NCBI GenBank assembly: GCA_902557935.1
Contig: CACECJ010000003.1
Location: 1 to 64,000, forward strand
Origin: an uncultured Pelagibacteraceae bacterium
GTDB taxonomy: Bacteria > Pseudomonadota > Alphaproteobacteria > Pelagibacterales > Pelagibacteraceae
Length of the DNA stretch: 64,000 nt
Direction of reading: 5' to 3'
Notes under the pieces: generated by a model
Told to the model about the DNA's origin: nothing
Seen by the model: only the letters and a program-made list of their open reading frames with translations
The model's database searches: none
Program-made: the position numbers and the translations under genes
Shown here: piece after piece, positions 51,725 through 59,776 of the stretch
Position numbering within the stretch: position 1 is the first letter of the stretch
Layout: each line of letters begins with the position of its first letter

Positions 51725-53032
51725 TGCTACGTAAAAACTAATTACGCTAAATACTGCAATTACCCAAATAGCAGGAGAGGTTTTTCCGAATTTTCCTGTA
51801 AATATTTGAATTAATGCATATGAAATAAATGCTAGAGCAATACCGTTACTAATACTATACGTTAATGGCATTGTTATCATTGCAACTACTGCAGGGCCTG
51901 ACTCAGCTATATCATCCCACTCAATATCAGTGATATTTCTAACGAATAATATTGCCACGTACAACAACGCTGCTCCATCAATTTCTTTTGGCAAACTTGT
52001 AGCGAGCGGCGAAAAGAATAAACAAGCTAGGAATAAAACTCCTATTACAAGCGAAGTCATTCCAGTTCTGCCTCCGGCTTTTACTCCTGCGCCTGACTCA
52101 ACATAACTAGTAACTGTTGTTGTTCCCATCATTGCTCCAGCTACTGTTCCCACACTGTCAGACAACATTGCTTTGTTGATGTCTTGCACTTTACCTTTTT
52201 TATCAACTTTACCTGCTACGTTAGCAACAGATGTTAATGTTCCTGCTGTATCGAAAAAGTCTATAAACAATAATGTAAAAACTATTGAAGCCATACCCGC
52301 TGTGAGCGCTGCTTTAAGATCAAAATCAAATAAGTAAGTCATTGGCGGGATAGAACCAACAACACCGTTAAATTTTGCTAAACCAGTAGCCCAAGCTATT
52401 ATACTAAATAAAAGGATACCAATTATAATGTTTCCTCTTATCTTCATCTTTTCTAAAACAATCATGAAGACAAAAGTTAAACAACCAAGAAGCACTAAAG
52501 GATTCTTAATGTCACCTAAAGTAACTAGTGTGACTGGATGGTCTCCTACTACTCCCATAATTTCTAAACCAATAATAGCTAAAAATAATCCAATTCCAGC
52601 ACCAATTCCTAGTTTCAAGCTTCTTGGAATCGAATTAATCAACCACGCTCTTAAAGGTGTGAGTGATATTGCTAAGAAAATAATTCCAGCAACTAATACT
52701 GCTCCTAATGCTGCTTGAGGGGTGTATCCCATTCCTGCAACTACTCCGTATGCAACAAATGCATTTATACCCATACCTGGCGCCAAACCTATAGGCCAAG
52801 TTTTTCCATAAAATGCCATTATGAAACACGCAAGCGCTGTCGCTAATATTGTTGCAGTAAATACTGCTCCAAAATCAAAAAAACCTTTTTCTGTACCAGC
52901 AAATTCGCCAGATAAGATAAAGGGATTTAAAAACATGATGTATGCCATTGTAAGAAAAGTAGTTACACCAGCAATTACCTCAGTTTTAAAATTTGTTTTA
53001 TGTTTCCTATACTCAAAATATTTATCCATCAT
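51722..53032 (-). CDS. NCS2-family purine (hypoxanthine/guanine/adenine) permease, AzgA-like
   Basis: 436 residues with about 12-14 hydrophobic segments. The start TEVIAGVTTFLTMAYIMFLNPFILS is diagnostic of the AzgA/PbuG branch of NCS2, and GMGINAFVAYGVVAGMGY and DFFDTAGTLTSVAN are further motifs. It begins at the first of two ATGs (53032), which has GGAGGT 8 bases upstream, a strong ribosome site. I found no purine riboswitch in its 135-base leader region. It pairs functionally with the PRTase: uptake then salvage. Confidence 0.93.
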   Translation of the reverse strand: MMDKYFEYRKHKTNFKTEVIAGVTTFLTMAYIMFLNPFILSGEFAGTEKGFFDFGAVFTATILATALACFIMAFYGKTWPIGLAPGMGINAFVAYGVVAGMGYTPQAALGAVLVAGIIFLAISLTPLRAWLINSIPRSLKLGIGAGIGLFLAIIGLEIMGVVGDHPVTLVTLGDIKNPLVLLGCLTFVFMIVLEKMKIRGNIIIGILLFSIIAWATGLAKFNGVVGSIPPMTYLFDFDLKAALTAGMASIVFTLLFIDFFDTAGTLTSVANVAGKVDKKGKVQDINKAMLSDSVGTVAGAMMGTTTVTSYVESGAGVKAGGRTGMTSLVIGVLFLACLFFSPLATSLPKEIDGAALLYVAILFVRNITDIEWDDIAESGPAVVAMITMPLTYSISNGIALAFISYALIQIFTGKFGKTSPAIWVIAVFSVISFYVA

Positions 53033-53167
53033 AAAATAAAACCTCCGTTTAAAGTTTATTACTCTATATAATCGCTAAAATCTTAACTAAATCCTTCATA
53101 TCTACCTTGATTCAACCAATGGTAAATATATCTGTTTATAACTTTTCGTTATAAAATAGGGATAAGA

Positions 53168-53473
53168 ATGAAAAGATTTCTTTTTACAATTTTATACACA
53201 TTATTTTTTATTTCTTTGATCGGTTGCCAATCAGTCTCAAAGAAAATTGAAGATAAGACAACTAAAGAAGCGCAGGAATTAAGCAAATGGTTAAACAAAA
53301 CTGAAGAGGATCTTAAAAATTTTTATGGTCAACCTGATAAAGTTGAATTTCTAAAAACAAGAAATAGAAATTACGTCTATATTAATGAAAAATATAAAAT
53401 TAAGTGTGAGCGTAAGTTTGAAGTAAATCCTAGGAATATTGTGGTTGGTTTTAGTAGCAAAAACTGCTTTTAA
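53168..53473 (+). CDS. Small lipoprotein, SmpA/OmlA-like fold
   Basis: 101 residues: basic start, hydrophobic segment, lipobox SLIGC with Cys20. The mature part has helix then LKNFYGQPDKVEFLKTRNRNYVYINE, similar in layout to SmpA/OmlA/BamE-type domains with a Gly-x-Pro turn, and two more Cys (IKCERKF and NCF) that may pair. Function unknown. A palindrome TTTATAAC-TTTTC-GTTATAAA (53135-53155) lies just upstream. Confidence 0.7.
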   Translation: MKRFLFTILYTLFFISLIGCQSVSKKIEDKTTKEAQELSKWLNKTEEDLKNFYGQPDKVEFLKTRNRNYVYINEKYKIKCERKFEVNPRNIVVGFSSKNCF

Positions 53474-53508
53474 TTACCTGCGGAGTAAATACTCCGCAAG
53501 TAAGGTAA
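53474..53508. terminator. Bidirectional terminator between lipoprotein gene and hsp20
   Basis: GC-rich stem TGCGGAGT / ACTCCGCA (53479-53486 with 53491-53498, loop AAAT), extended by TTACC / GGTAA around a short bulge. It sits in the 37-base gap between converging genes and can end both transcripts. Confidence 0.75.
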
Positions 53509-53510
53509 AC

Positions 53511-53954
53511 TTATTTTATTTCAATAAGTCTTTTTTTCTTTATTTCTGGGATGATTTTTTCACAAGAAACAGTCAGTAAACCATCTTTTAGCTCAGCATC
53601 ATTCACTTTTACATCATCTGCAATTGTAAATGATCTAGCAAAAGATCTTTGCGATATTCCTCGATGAATAATTTCATCACCTTCTTTTTCTTCAGTTCTT
53701 TTAACGTCTTTTGTTTTTACAGTTAAAAGATTATCTTCATATTCAACTTCAACATCATCTTTGTTAAAGCCAGCAACTGCTACTTCAATAGCATACTTAT
53801 CTTTGCCTGCTTTTCGGATGTTGTATGGCGGGTAATTACTCTGTACAGCAAGACTGCCATTCCCTAACATCGACTCGAATTGATCAAACATATCATCGAA
53901 TCCAATGCTAAGAGGTCTAAGTGAATTAAAGATCGATAGATCCTTACTTGTCAT
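53511..53954 (-). CDS. hsp20: Small heat-shock protein Hsp20/IbpA type
   Basis: 147-residue ATP-independent holdase. The alpha-crystallin domain spans ~45-135: YNIRKAGKDKYAIEVAVAGF, DDVEVEYEDNLLTV, GDEIIHRGISQRSFARSFTI, DAELKDGLLTVSCEKI. ATG 53954 is preceded by AGGAGG, which settles the start; an upstream in-frame ATG lacks this. A heat-shock sigma factor promoter lies 60-85 bases upstream, so induction by heat or protein stress is expected. Confidence 0.93.
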   Translation of the reverse strand: MTSKDLSIFNSLRPLSIGFDDMFDQFESMLGNGSLAVQSNYPPYNIRKAGKDKYAIEVAVAGFNKDDVEVEYEDNLLTVKTKDVKRTEEKEGDEIIHRGISQRSFARSFTIADDVKVNDAELKDGLLTVSCEKIIPEIKKKRLIEIK

Positions 53955-54011
53955 AAGTCCTCCTTTGTTAGCAAGGTTTATGTCAGCCCCACTTGGCAAC
54001 TGACAATTCAG

Positions 54012-54039
54012 ATATGGGAATTATTTTTATTTTTTCAAG
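54012..54039 (-). promoter_or_regulatory. Sigma-32 (RpoH)-type promoter of hsp20
   Basis: On the minus strand CTTG (continuing AAA) is followed 17 bases later by CCCATAT. This matches the alphaproteobacterial RpoH pattern CTTG-N17-CYTATNT with one mismatch, and the E. coli pattern CTTGAA...CCCCAT also fits. It lies at once upstream of hsp20 and downstream of the oligopeptidase stop. Between promoter and gene, TGTCAG/CTGACA arms (53981-54005) could form a leader hairpin. Confidence 0.7.
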
Positions 54040-54043
54040 ATTG

Positions 54044-56128
54044 TTATTTTAAAATTTTTGCAGATTTTAAAATAAAAGAATACTCTTCTGCTAATTCAGT
54101 GATCGAGTTGTCGCGGCCAGACATTCCTCCATGACCTGCTGCTTCCATTTTGCATTTTAATAATTGAGGATTGTTATCAGTTTTTGTTTCTCTAAGCTTT
54201 GCAATGTATTTAACTGGCTCAGAGTAAAGGACTCTGTTGTCAAATAAAGATGTTGTAATTAGCATCGGCGGGTAATCTTTTTTATTAATATTGTTATAAG
54301 GTGCATAGGATAAGATATACTCAAAGTAATCTTTACTTTTTATCGGGTTTCCCCACATCTCCCATTCGCCTGGTGTTAATGGTAATTTCTCATTTAACAT
54401 AGTTGTCATTGTGTCTACAAATGGAACTAACAAAAGCATTCCAAAAAATAAATCAGGAGCCATATTAGCTACAGCCCCACCTGTAAGGCCTCCAGCAGAT
54501 CCGCCATAAAAACAAATTCCACCTTTGTATGTATATCTTTGTTCTATAAGATGTTTGGCGCAGGCTATATAATCTAAAAAAGTATTTTTCTTAAATTTTT
54601 TTTTACCATTTTCATGATGTCTATCTCCTAAATCTCCCCCACCTCTGACATGAGCTATCGCAAAAGTAATTCCTCTATCAATTAAACAAAATCTTGAGGC
54701 ACTAAAAGATGGAGATATACTATGTTTGTATGCACCGTAAGCATATAAAAGAATTTTTGATTTTCCATCTTGTTTTGCTGTTTTCAATCTAACCAAACTA
54801 ATAGGTATCATTTGACCGTCATGAGACTCAGCCTTTATTCTTTCAACAACATAATTACTGGAGTCATGCCCAGATGGGACTTCTGTTTGTTTTACTAATT
54901 TTTTTTGCTTTGAGACGATGTCATACTCATATACTTGTCCTGGAGTTGCCATACTTTCCCATCCAACTCTTATCATTGTAGTATTTGTATCTCTTTGCAT
55001 TAAAGAAACACCAGGGACGCCTATTGGTTCATCTGAAATTTTAATTTCTTCTTCTTTGTTAGTTTGAATATTTCTTACGAATAGTTTTGGTATAGCATCA
55101 GACTTTTCTGATCTAATAATATAATCATCTAAAAATTCAAACCCGCCAATAACAGTCTCTTTTTTTGCTGGGATAAAAACTTCTAATTTATCTATATGAC
55201 TAGTCTTACATCTGAGTACCTTATAATCTCTAGCCTCCTCATTAGTGTGAACATAAAAATGACCTTGCCAAGAGTCTATTGAATAACGAACATCATTTTT
55301 TCTTTTTTGAAAAAGTGAGGGTTTAATTTCTTTAGCATCTGTGGGAAAAAAATATTCTTCAGTAGTTATGTGATCAGAAGTCCCAATAATGAAATATTTT
55401 TCATCAGAGGTAATACCAATTCCACAAGTAAAAGTTTCATCTTTTTCTTCAAATATTAGTTGATCTTGATCGGTCGATGTTCCAAGAACATGTTTGAAAA
55501 TTTGTCTTGGTCTATGATATTTATCTAATTTCGAGTAGAAAAAGCTTTTATTATCTAAAGCCCATGTGACACTTCCGCTTGTATTTTCAATTACATCTTT
55601 TTCATTTTTTCCTGTTCTAAGATCTCTCAAATAAATTGTATAATATTCTGATCCTTTTAAATCTAGAGAATAAGCAATAAAATTATCACAATAAGAAGTG
55701 CTTACAGTGCCAACTCCAAAATACTCTGAACCAGACTTCTTCTTTTCCAAATCACCATCAAAATAAACTTCCTCAGATTTAGAGCCATCAATCAGTTGCC
55801 TCATTCTTTTACCGTAATTACCCTTAGCTTCTGTTTTTGACCAATAATAATATCTTTTATCTTTATATTTTAATCCAGTGTCATCTAATTTAATTTTTCC
55901 TTTGATTTCGTTAAATAAATTTTTCTGTAATTCTTTAACGTCCTTGAAGTAGTCCTCAGTTATTTTGTTGTTAGCTTCTATGTAATCCTTGACCTGAGTA
56001 TTTAACTTTTTTGGATCCTTTAAAACTTCAAGGATATTCGGCTGATCAACCCATGAATAATCATCTTCTAGTGGAATTCCGTGATAATTTTTCGTAGTCT
56101 TTATTTTTTTAAGTTTTGGTATATTCAT
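54044..56128 (-). CDS. ptrB: Oligopeptidase B-type serine peptidase (S9A)
   Basis: 694-residue cytosolic peptidase cleaving short peptides after basic residues. N-terminal ~400 residues are a beta-propeller; the C-terminal alpha/beta hydrolase has Ser544 in FYGGSAGGLTGG, and His in AAGHGGMSGR, with Asp in SLFDNRVLYSEP. The HVRGGGDLGDRHHENGKK region is typical of oligopeptidase B. Its ATG lies only 13 bases from the divergent J-domain gene. Likely role: peptide turnover and use of imported peptides. Confidence 0.92.
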   Translation of the reverse strand: MNIPKLKKIKTTKNYHGIPLEDDYSWVDQPNILEVLKDPKKLNTQVKDYIEANNKITEDYFKDVKELQKNLFNEIKGKIKLDDTGLKYKDKRYYYWSKTEAKGNYGKRMRQLIDGSKSEEVYFDGDLEKKKSGSEYFGVGTVSTSYCDNFIAYSLDLKGSEYYTIYLRDLRTGKNEKDVIENTSGSVTWALDNKSFFYSKLDKYHRPRQIFKHVLGTSTDQDQLIFEEKDETFTCGIGITSDEKYFIIGTSDHITTEEYFFPTDAKEIKPSLFQKRKNDVRYSIDSWQGHFYVHTNEEARDYKVLRCKTSHIDKLEVFIPAKKETVIGGFEFLDDYIIRSEKSDAIPKLFVRNIQTNKEEEIKISDEPIGVPGVSLMQRDTNTTMIRVGWESMATPGQVYEYDIVSKQKKLVKQTEVPSGHDSSNYVVERIKAESHDGQMIPISLVRLKTAKQDGKSKILLYAYGAYKHSISPSFSASRFCLIDRGITFAIAHVRGGGDLGDRHHENGKKKFKKNTFLDYIACAKHLIEQRYTYKGGICFYGGSAGGLTGGAVANMAPDLFFGMLLLVPFVDTMTTMLNEKLPLTPGEWEMWGNPIKSKDYFEYILSYAPYNNINKKDYPPMLITTSLFDNRVLYSEPVKYIAKLRETKTDNNPQLLKCKMEAAGHGGMSGRDNSITELAEEYSFILKSAKILK

Positions 56129-56141
56129 ACTGAGAAATTAT

Positions 56142-56654
56142 ATGAATTTGTTTTTGTTGGGAATTATCATTTTCGTCGTAATCTACCTTTTTCTAAACTG
56201 GTTCGCTAGGGCTAGTTCAAAAAAGATAGCAACAACTATTAAAAAAATTGCAATTTATATATCATTGATTCTAGCTGTACTATTTACAATTGGCGGTAAA
56301 TTCATCTTCAGTCTTCCAATGTGGTTGATCTTGCTCTCCGGGCTCAAGATTAAAGGGTTTACTGCTCTGCAAATGTATCAATTATGGAGACTAATCCAAT
56401 TCATGAAAAATAACTCAGGAAGATTTTCCCAAGGTCAGTTTGGCCAAACTCCAGGATCATCAAGCCTTACATCAGAAGAAGCTTATAAATTGCTAGGATT
56501 AAAAAAGGGTGCGAGCAAAGAAGAAGTTCTAAAAGCAGCTAATCAATTACAAAAAAAAATTCATCCTGATATGAACCGTAATGTAGACAGCTCTAGATTG
56601 AGTCAATTAGTAAATGAAGCAAAAGAAAAAATATTAAAAACTGATTTTAGTTAG
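56142..56654 (+). CDS. Membrane-anchored J-domain-like protein
   Basis: 170 residues: two or three N-terminal hydrophobic segments (~3-20, ~37-70), a Gln/Ser/Gly-rich linker (~98-112), and a C-terminal J-like domain EEAYKLLGLKKGASKEEVLKAA with the HPD tripeptide (KKIHPDMNRN). The HPD shows it can stimulate an Hsp70, probably DnaK, at the membrane. Similar proteins are widespread in alphaproteobacteria. Ends in an 8-base overlap with the convergent GT9 gene. Confidence 0.82.
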   Translation: MNLFLLGIIIFVVIYLFLNWFARASSKKIATTIKKIAIYISLILAVLFTIGGKFIFSLPMWLILLSGLKIKGFTALQMYQLWRLIQFMKNNSGRFSQGQFGQTPGSSSLTSEEAYKLLGLKKGASKEEVLKAANQLQKKIHPDMNRNVDSSRLSQLVNEAKEKILKTDFS

Positions 56655-57609
56655 TTAAAAGCTCAATACATTTGTTATAAACTTTATCAAAAGAGATCTT
56701 GTCTGCACCCAAAGTATCATGGGTTGTTGTTTCTTCAGTCTCACCTTCTGGGATAATTACATTAATATTTTTTGAATACTTTCCATAAGCCAGGACTGGA
56801 CTATCCATAAACAAAGCTACAGTTTTTAAATTAAGAGCCGCACTAATATGCATAAAGCCTGTATCATTTCCGCAGTATAAATTACAATTTGCTATAATTG
56901 GAAGAATTTCATTTATCTTTAAGTTATTTAAAGAGACACAATTAGACCCTATATTTGAATTTGACATTTCATTTATCAAATGCTGGTCGTTTTTTCCAGC
57001 TGCTAAATAAAATTTTGATGGAAATTTTTGATTTATTTTTTCACTTAATTTAATAAAATTTTTTATTTCCCAGCGTTTAGTTGGTCCGGATGCACTAATA
57101 CCTAATACAATACATTTATTATTTAATGACATTTTTTTTTGAGCTTTTAATATCTTATCCTGATCGACAAAGAGTTTTGGTTGTGTTGATACAATTTTAT
57201 CAATTTCATTCTCAGTAAAAATTTTTGCTGTATTGACAACATGTTGGCCTTTTTTTTTAAATAAAGGATATTGAGCAATTTTTTTTATTCCTGCAAATTT
57301 ACAAATTAAAAAATATCTTACTGAACTATTAAATATGAATACCTTATCAAATTTTTTTTCTTTAATATCTTTTATCAATTTGATAAATCCGTTTAACCCA
57401 TCATGGCTACCAGTTTTATCTTCTAAGCGATCTAATGTTATGACTTCTTTGATATGAGGATCGTCTTGAAAAAGATCTTTTGCCCTAGTATTTTCTTTGG
57501 CTAATATAGAAACTGGTTTTTCATATTTTTTCGAGATTTCTTGTATATAATTCAGGTGAATTATACAGTCTCCTAGCCCAACTTTATTTATTAGAATCAG
57601 AACTTTCAT
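56647..57609 (-). CDS. Glycosyltransferase family 9 (heptosyltransferase-like)
   Basis: 320-residue GT-B fold enzyme of the ADP-heptose:LPS heptosyltransferase family. N-terminal LILINKVGLGDCIIHLNY; C-terminal ILGISASGPTKRWEIKNFIKL and CGNDTGFMHISAALNLKTVALF, the donor-binding signature. The donor may not be heptose; the sequence is divergent. Probable role in surface polysaccharide or lipid A core assembly. Divergent from the aldolase gene across 47 bases. Confidence 0.83.
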   Translation of the reverse strand: MKVLILINKVGLGDCIIHLNYIQEISKKYEKPVSILAKENTRAKDLFQDDPHIKEVITLDRLEDKTGSHDGLNGFIKLIKDIKEKKFDKVFIFNSSVRYFLICKFAGIKKIAQYPLFKKKGQHVVNTAKIFTENEIDKIVSTQPKLFVDQDKILKAQKKMSLNNKCIVLGISASGPTKRWEIKNFIKLSEKINQKFPSKFYLAAGKNDQHLINEMSNSNIGSNCVSLNNLKINEILPIIANCNLYCGNDTGFMHISAALNLKTVALFMDSPVLAYGKYSKNINVIIPEGETEETTTHDTLGADKISFDKVYNKCIELLTN

Positions 57610-57656
57610 TTTTGAAACTTATATTATAATTTATTTCAATAAATTGGGACAATAAG

Positions 57657-58541
57657 ATGTTGAAACGAGGCGTATACGCAGCAAGTTTAAGTGTTTTAAA
57701 TAAAGACTTAACGTTAAATGTTGAGGCTACTATTTCTCATGCCGAGAACCTAATCAAAAACGGATTACATGGATGCTTCTTTTTTGGAAGCACTGGAATG
57801 TCTCAACTAATTTCTAAAAATGAAAAAATGGAGCTAATTTCAAAAATTTCTACACATAAACAAAGGAAACACTTTTATTTAGGTACAGGTTGCAACAGTC
57901 TTAATGAAAATATTGAGTTAATAAAATATGCCAGCGAGTTTAATTTTAATACGATTTTGTTAATGCCAAGCGCATACTATGTTGGAAATTCTGACGAGGG
58001 AGTTTTTGAGTTTTACAAAAAAATAATTTTAGCATGCCCAAAAATTAAAATTGTAATTTATAATTTTCAAAAATTATCTGGTTATATTTTTTCAATTGAT
58101 GCAATTACAAAATTAGTTAAGTCATTTCCTAAAAATATAATTGGAGTTAAAGATTCATCTTACAATTTGTATGAAAATTTGAAAATTAAGAACTTTTTAA
58201 TATTTCCTGGTAGCGAGGCTAAACTACTTAAAGGATTAGAAAAAGGATCTAGCGGTGTTATAAGTGCAGTTACTAACTCAACACACTTCTTAGCTAGAAA
58301 AGTATTTGACGATTTTGAAAATAAGATACCGCAAACAAAAAATGACCAATTAATAGGTGTTCGTGAAACCTTCGACAGCTATAATTTAATATCAGCTTTG
58401 CACAGTTTTCATTCGATAAAAGATGAAAATTATAAGAATATATTACCTCCACTTACTTTGTTAAGTGAGCAAAAACTGAAAGAACTTATTGAAAAATTAA
58501 ACAAACTAAAATTTATTAGTGAAAAAAACCTAGCAGCGTAA
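57657..58541 (+). CDS. DapA/N-acetylneuraminate lyase-family aldolase
   Basis: 294-residue TIM-barrel class I aldolase. Schiff-base Lys is K165 (IIGVKDSSYN) and the catalytic Tyr is Y135 (IVIYNFQK). The GTTGE carboxylate loop of dihydrodipicolinate synthase is GSTGMS here (44-49), so it is a divergent family member and need not be DapA; sialic-acid lyase-like, KDG or hydroxyproline-pathway aldolases are alternatives. It is co-transcribed with cfa (3-base gap). Confidence 0.75.
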   Translation: MLKRGVYAASLSVLNKDLTLNVEATISHAENLIKNGLHGCFFFGSTGMSQLISKNEKMELISKISTHKQRKHFYLGTGCNSLNENIELIKYASEFNFNTILLMPSAYYVGNSDEGVFEFYKKIILACPKIKIVIYNFQKLSGYIFSIDAITKLVKSFPKNIIGVKDSSYNLYENLKIKNFLIFPGSEAKLLKGLEKGSSGVISAVTNSTHFLARKVFDDFENKIPQTKNDQLIGVRETFDSYNLISALHSFHSIKDENYKNILPPLTLLSEQKLKELIEKLNKLKFISEKNLAA

Positions 58542-58544
58542 TTT

Positions 58545-59750
58545 ATGATTTTAGCAAAATTATTTACGAAAATTTTCAAAGAAGGTGGAATAATACTTAT
58601 TGACTCTGAAAATCAAAAATATATTTGTGGTTCACCGAGACAGATCAACCCTATAACTTTAAAACTTTTTAAAAAAGATTTAAATTGGAAAATTCTACTG
58701 AACCCAGAACTTGAGTTTCCTGAAGGTTTTATGAGAGGAGATATAGTCATTGAAAATGCCTCATTGAAGGAATTTTTAATGGAAGTTCTAAAAAATCTAG
58801 GAAGAAGCGAAGTTAGCACAGCAAGTATTTTTTTTAAAAAAGTTTATCAAGCATGGAGATTTATCTCTAATTTTAATTTTCCAGGAAAATCAAAAAAAAA
58901 TGTTGAAGCTCATTATGATATTGGTGGAAGGAAAGGCGAAATTCTTTATGATGTGATGCTTGATAAGCACCATCGTCAATATAGCTGTGGCTACTGGAAA
59001 GAAGAAACTAAAACTTTAGAAGAGGCACAAGAAAATAAAATTCAACATATAATAAAAAAACTTGATATTAAAAAAAATCAAACAGTTTTAGATATTGGTT
59101 GCGGGTGGGGTGGCCTTTGTTTTGAGATAGCTAAACAATATGACTGTGAAGTAACTGGAATTTCATTAAGCACTAATCAAATAAATTACTGTAAAGAGAA
59201 GGCCAAGAAATTAGGATTAGAAAATCAAGTTAAATTTGAATTAATAGATTATAGGTTAGTAAAGGGAAACTTCGATCGTATTGTCTCAGTAGGTTTTGGG
59301 GAACACCTAGGAGTAAAGTTTTACAACACTTTTTTTAAGAAAATTAACAGTATTTTAAATGAAAATGGAAATTTCCTATTTCATCTAATTGGTGTAGTGG
59401 ACAAACCTTCTGCTCCAAATCAATTCATAAATAAATATATTTTCCCAGGGGGTGTATGTCCCTCATTGAGTCAGCTGATAAAACCAATAGAGAAAACTGG
59501 TCTAATCGTTGCTGACACAGAAACTTTAATAAGACACTACGATAAAACACTTGAGGCTTGGCTAGAGAGATTTTTAGCAAAAAGGAATGAGATAAAAGAT
59601 TTGTTTGATGAAAAATTTTGTAAAATGTGGGAATTTTATTTGGCAAGCTGTGCGGCAGCTTTCAGATACCGCGATCTTGTTGTTTTTCAATTACAAATTG
59701 TCAAGAACTTTCATTCTGCTCATAGAACAAGAGACTATATATATTCATAA
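58545..59750 (+). CDS. cfa: Cyclopropane-fatty-acyl-phospholipid synthase
   Basis: Adds a methylene from SAM across the cis double bond of membrane lipids. 401 residues with an N-terminal lipid-binding region and C-terminal methyltransferase: VEAHYDIGGRKGEILYDVML, YSCGYWKEETKTLEEAQ, SAM loop VLDIGCGWGGLCFEIA, and VSVGFGEHLGVKFY. Substrate comes from FabA/FabB products. Some homologues methylate lipids without ring formation, so the exact product is not certain. Confidence 0.92.
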   Translation: MILAKLFTKIFKEGGIILIDSENQKYICGSPRQINPITLKLFKKDLNWKILLNPELEFPEGFMRGDIVIENASLKEFLMEVLKNLGRSEVSTASIFFKKVYQAWRFISNFNFPGKSKKNVEAHYDIGGRKGEILYDVMLDKHHRQYSCGYWKEETKTLEEAQENKIQHIIKKLDIKKNQTVLDIGCGWGGLCFEIAKQYDCEVTGISLSTNQINYCKEKAKKLGLENQVKFELIDYRLVKGNFDRIVSVGFGEHLGVKFYNTFFKKINSILNENGNFLFHLIGVVDKPSAPNQFINKYIFPGGVCPSLSQLIKPIEKTGLIVADTETLIRHYDKTLEAWLERFLAKRNEIKDLFDEKFCKMWEFYLASCAAAFRYRDLVVFQLQIVKNFHSAHRTRDYIYS

Positions 59751-59776
59751 AAACTGTTATTAAATAAAATAACAGT

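Noticed and set aside
52428-52718. 96-codon plus-strand frame inside the NCS2 permease
   Set aside because: Shadow in antisense of a conserved gene, no ribosome site.
53033-53167. Purine riboswitch in front of the NCS2 permease
   Set aside because: I looked for the conserved purine-aptamer pattern on the minus strand and did not see it.
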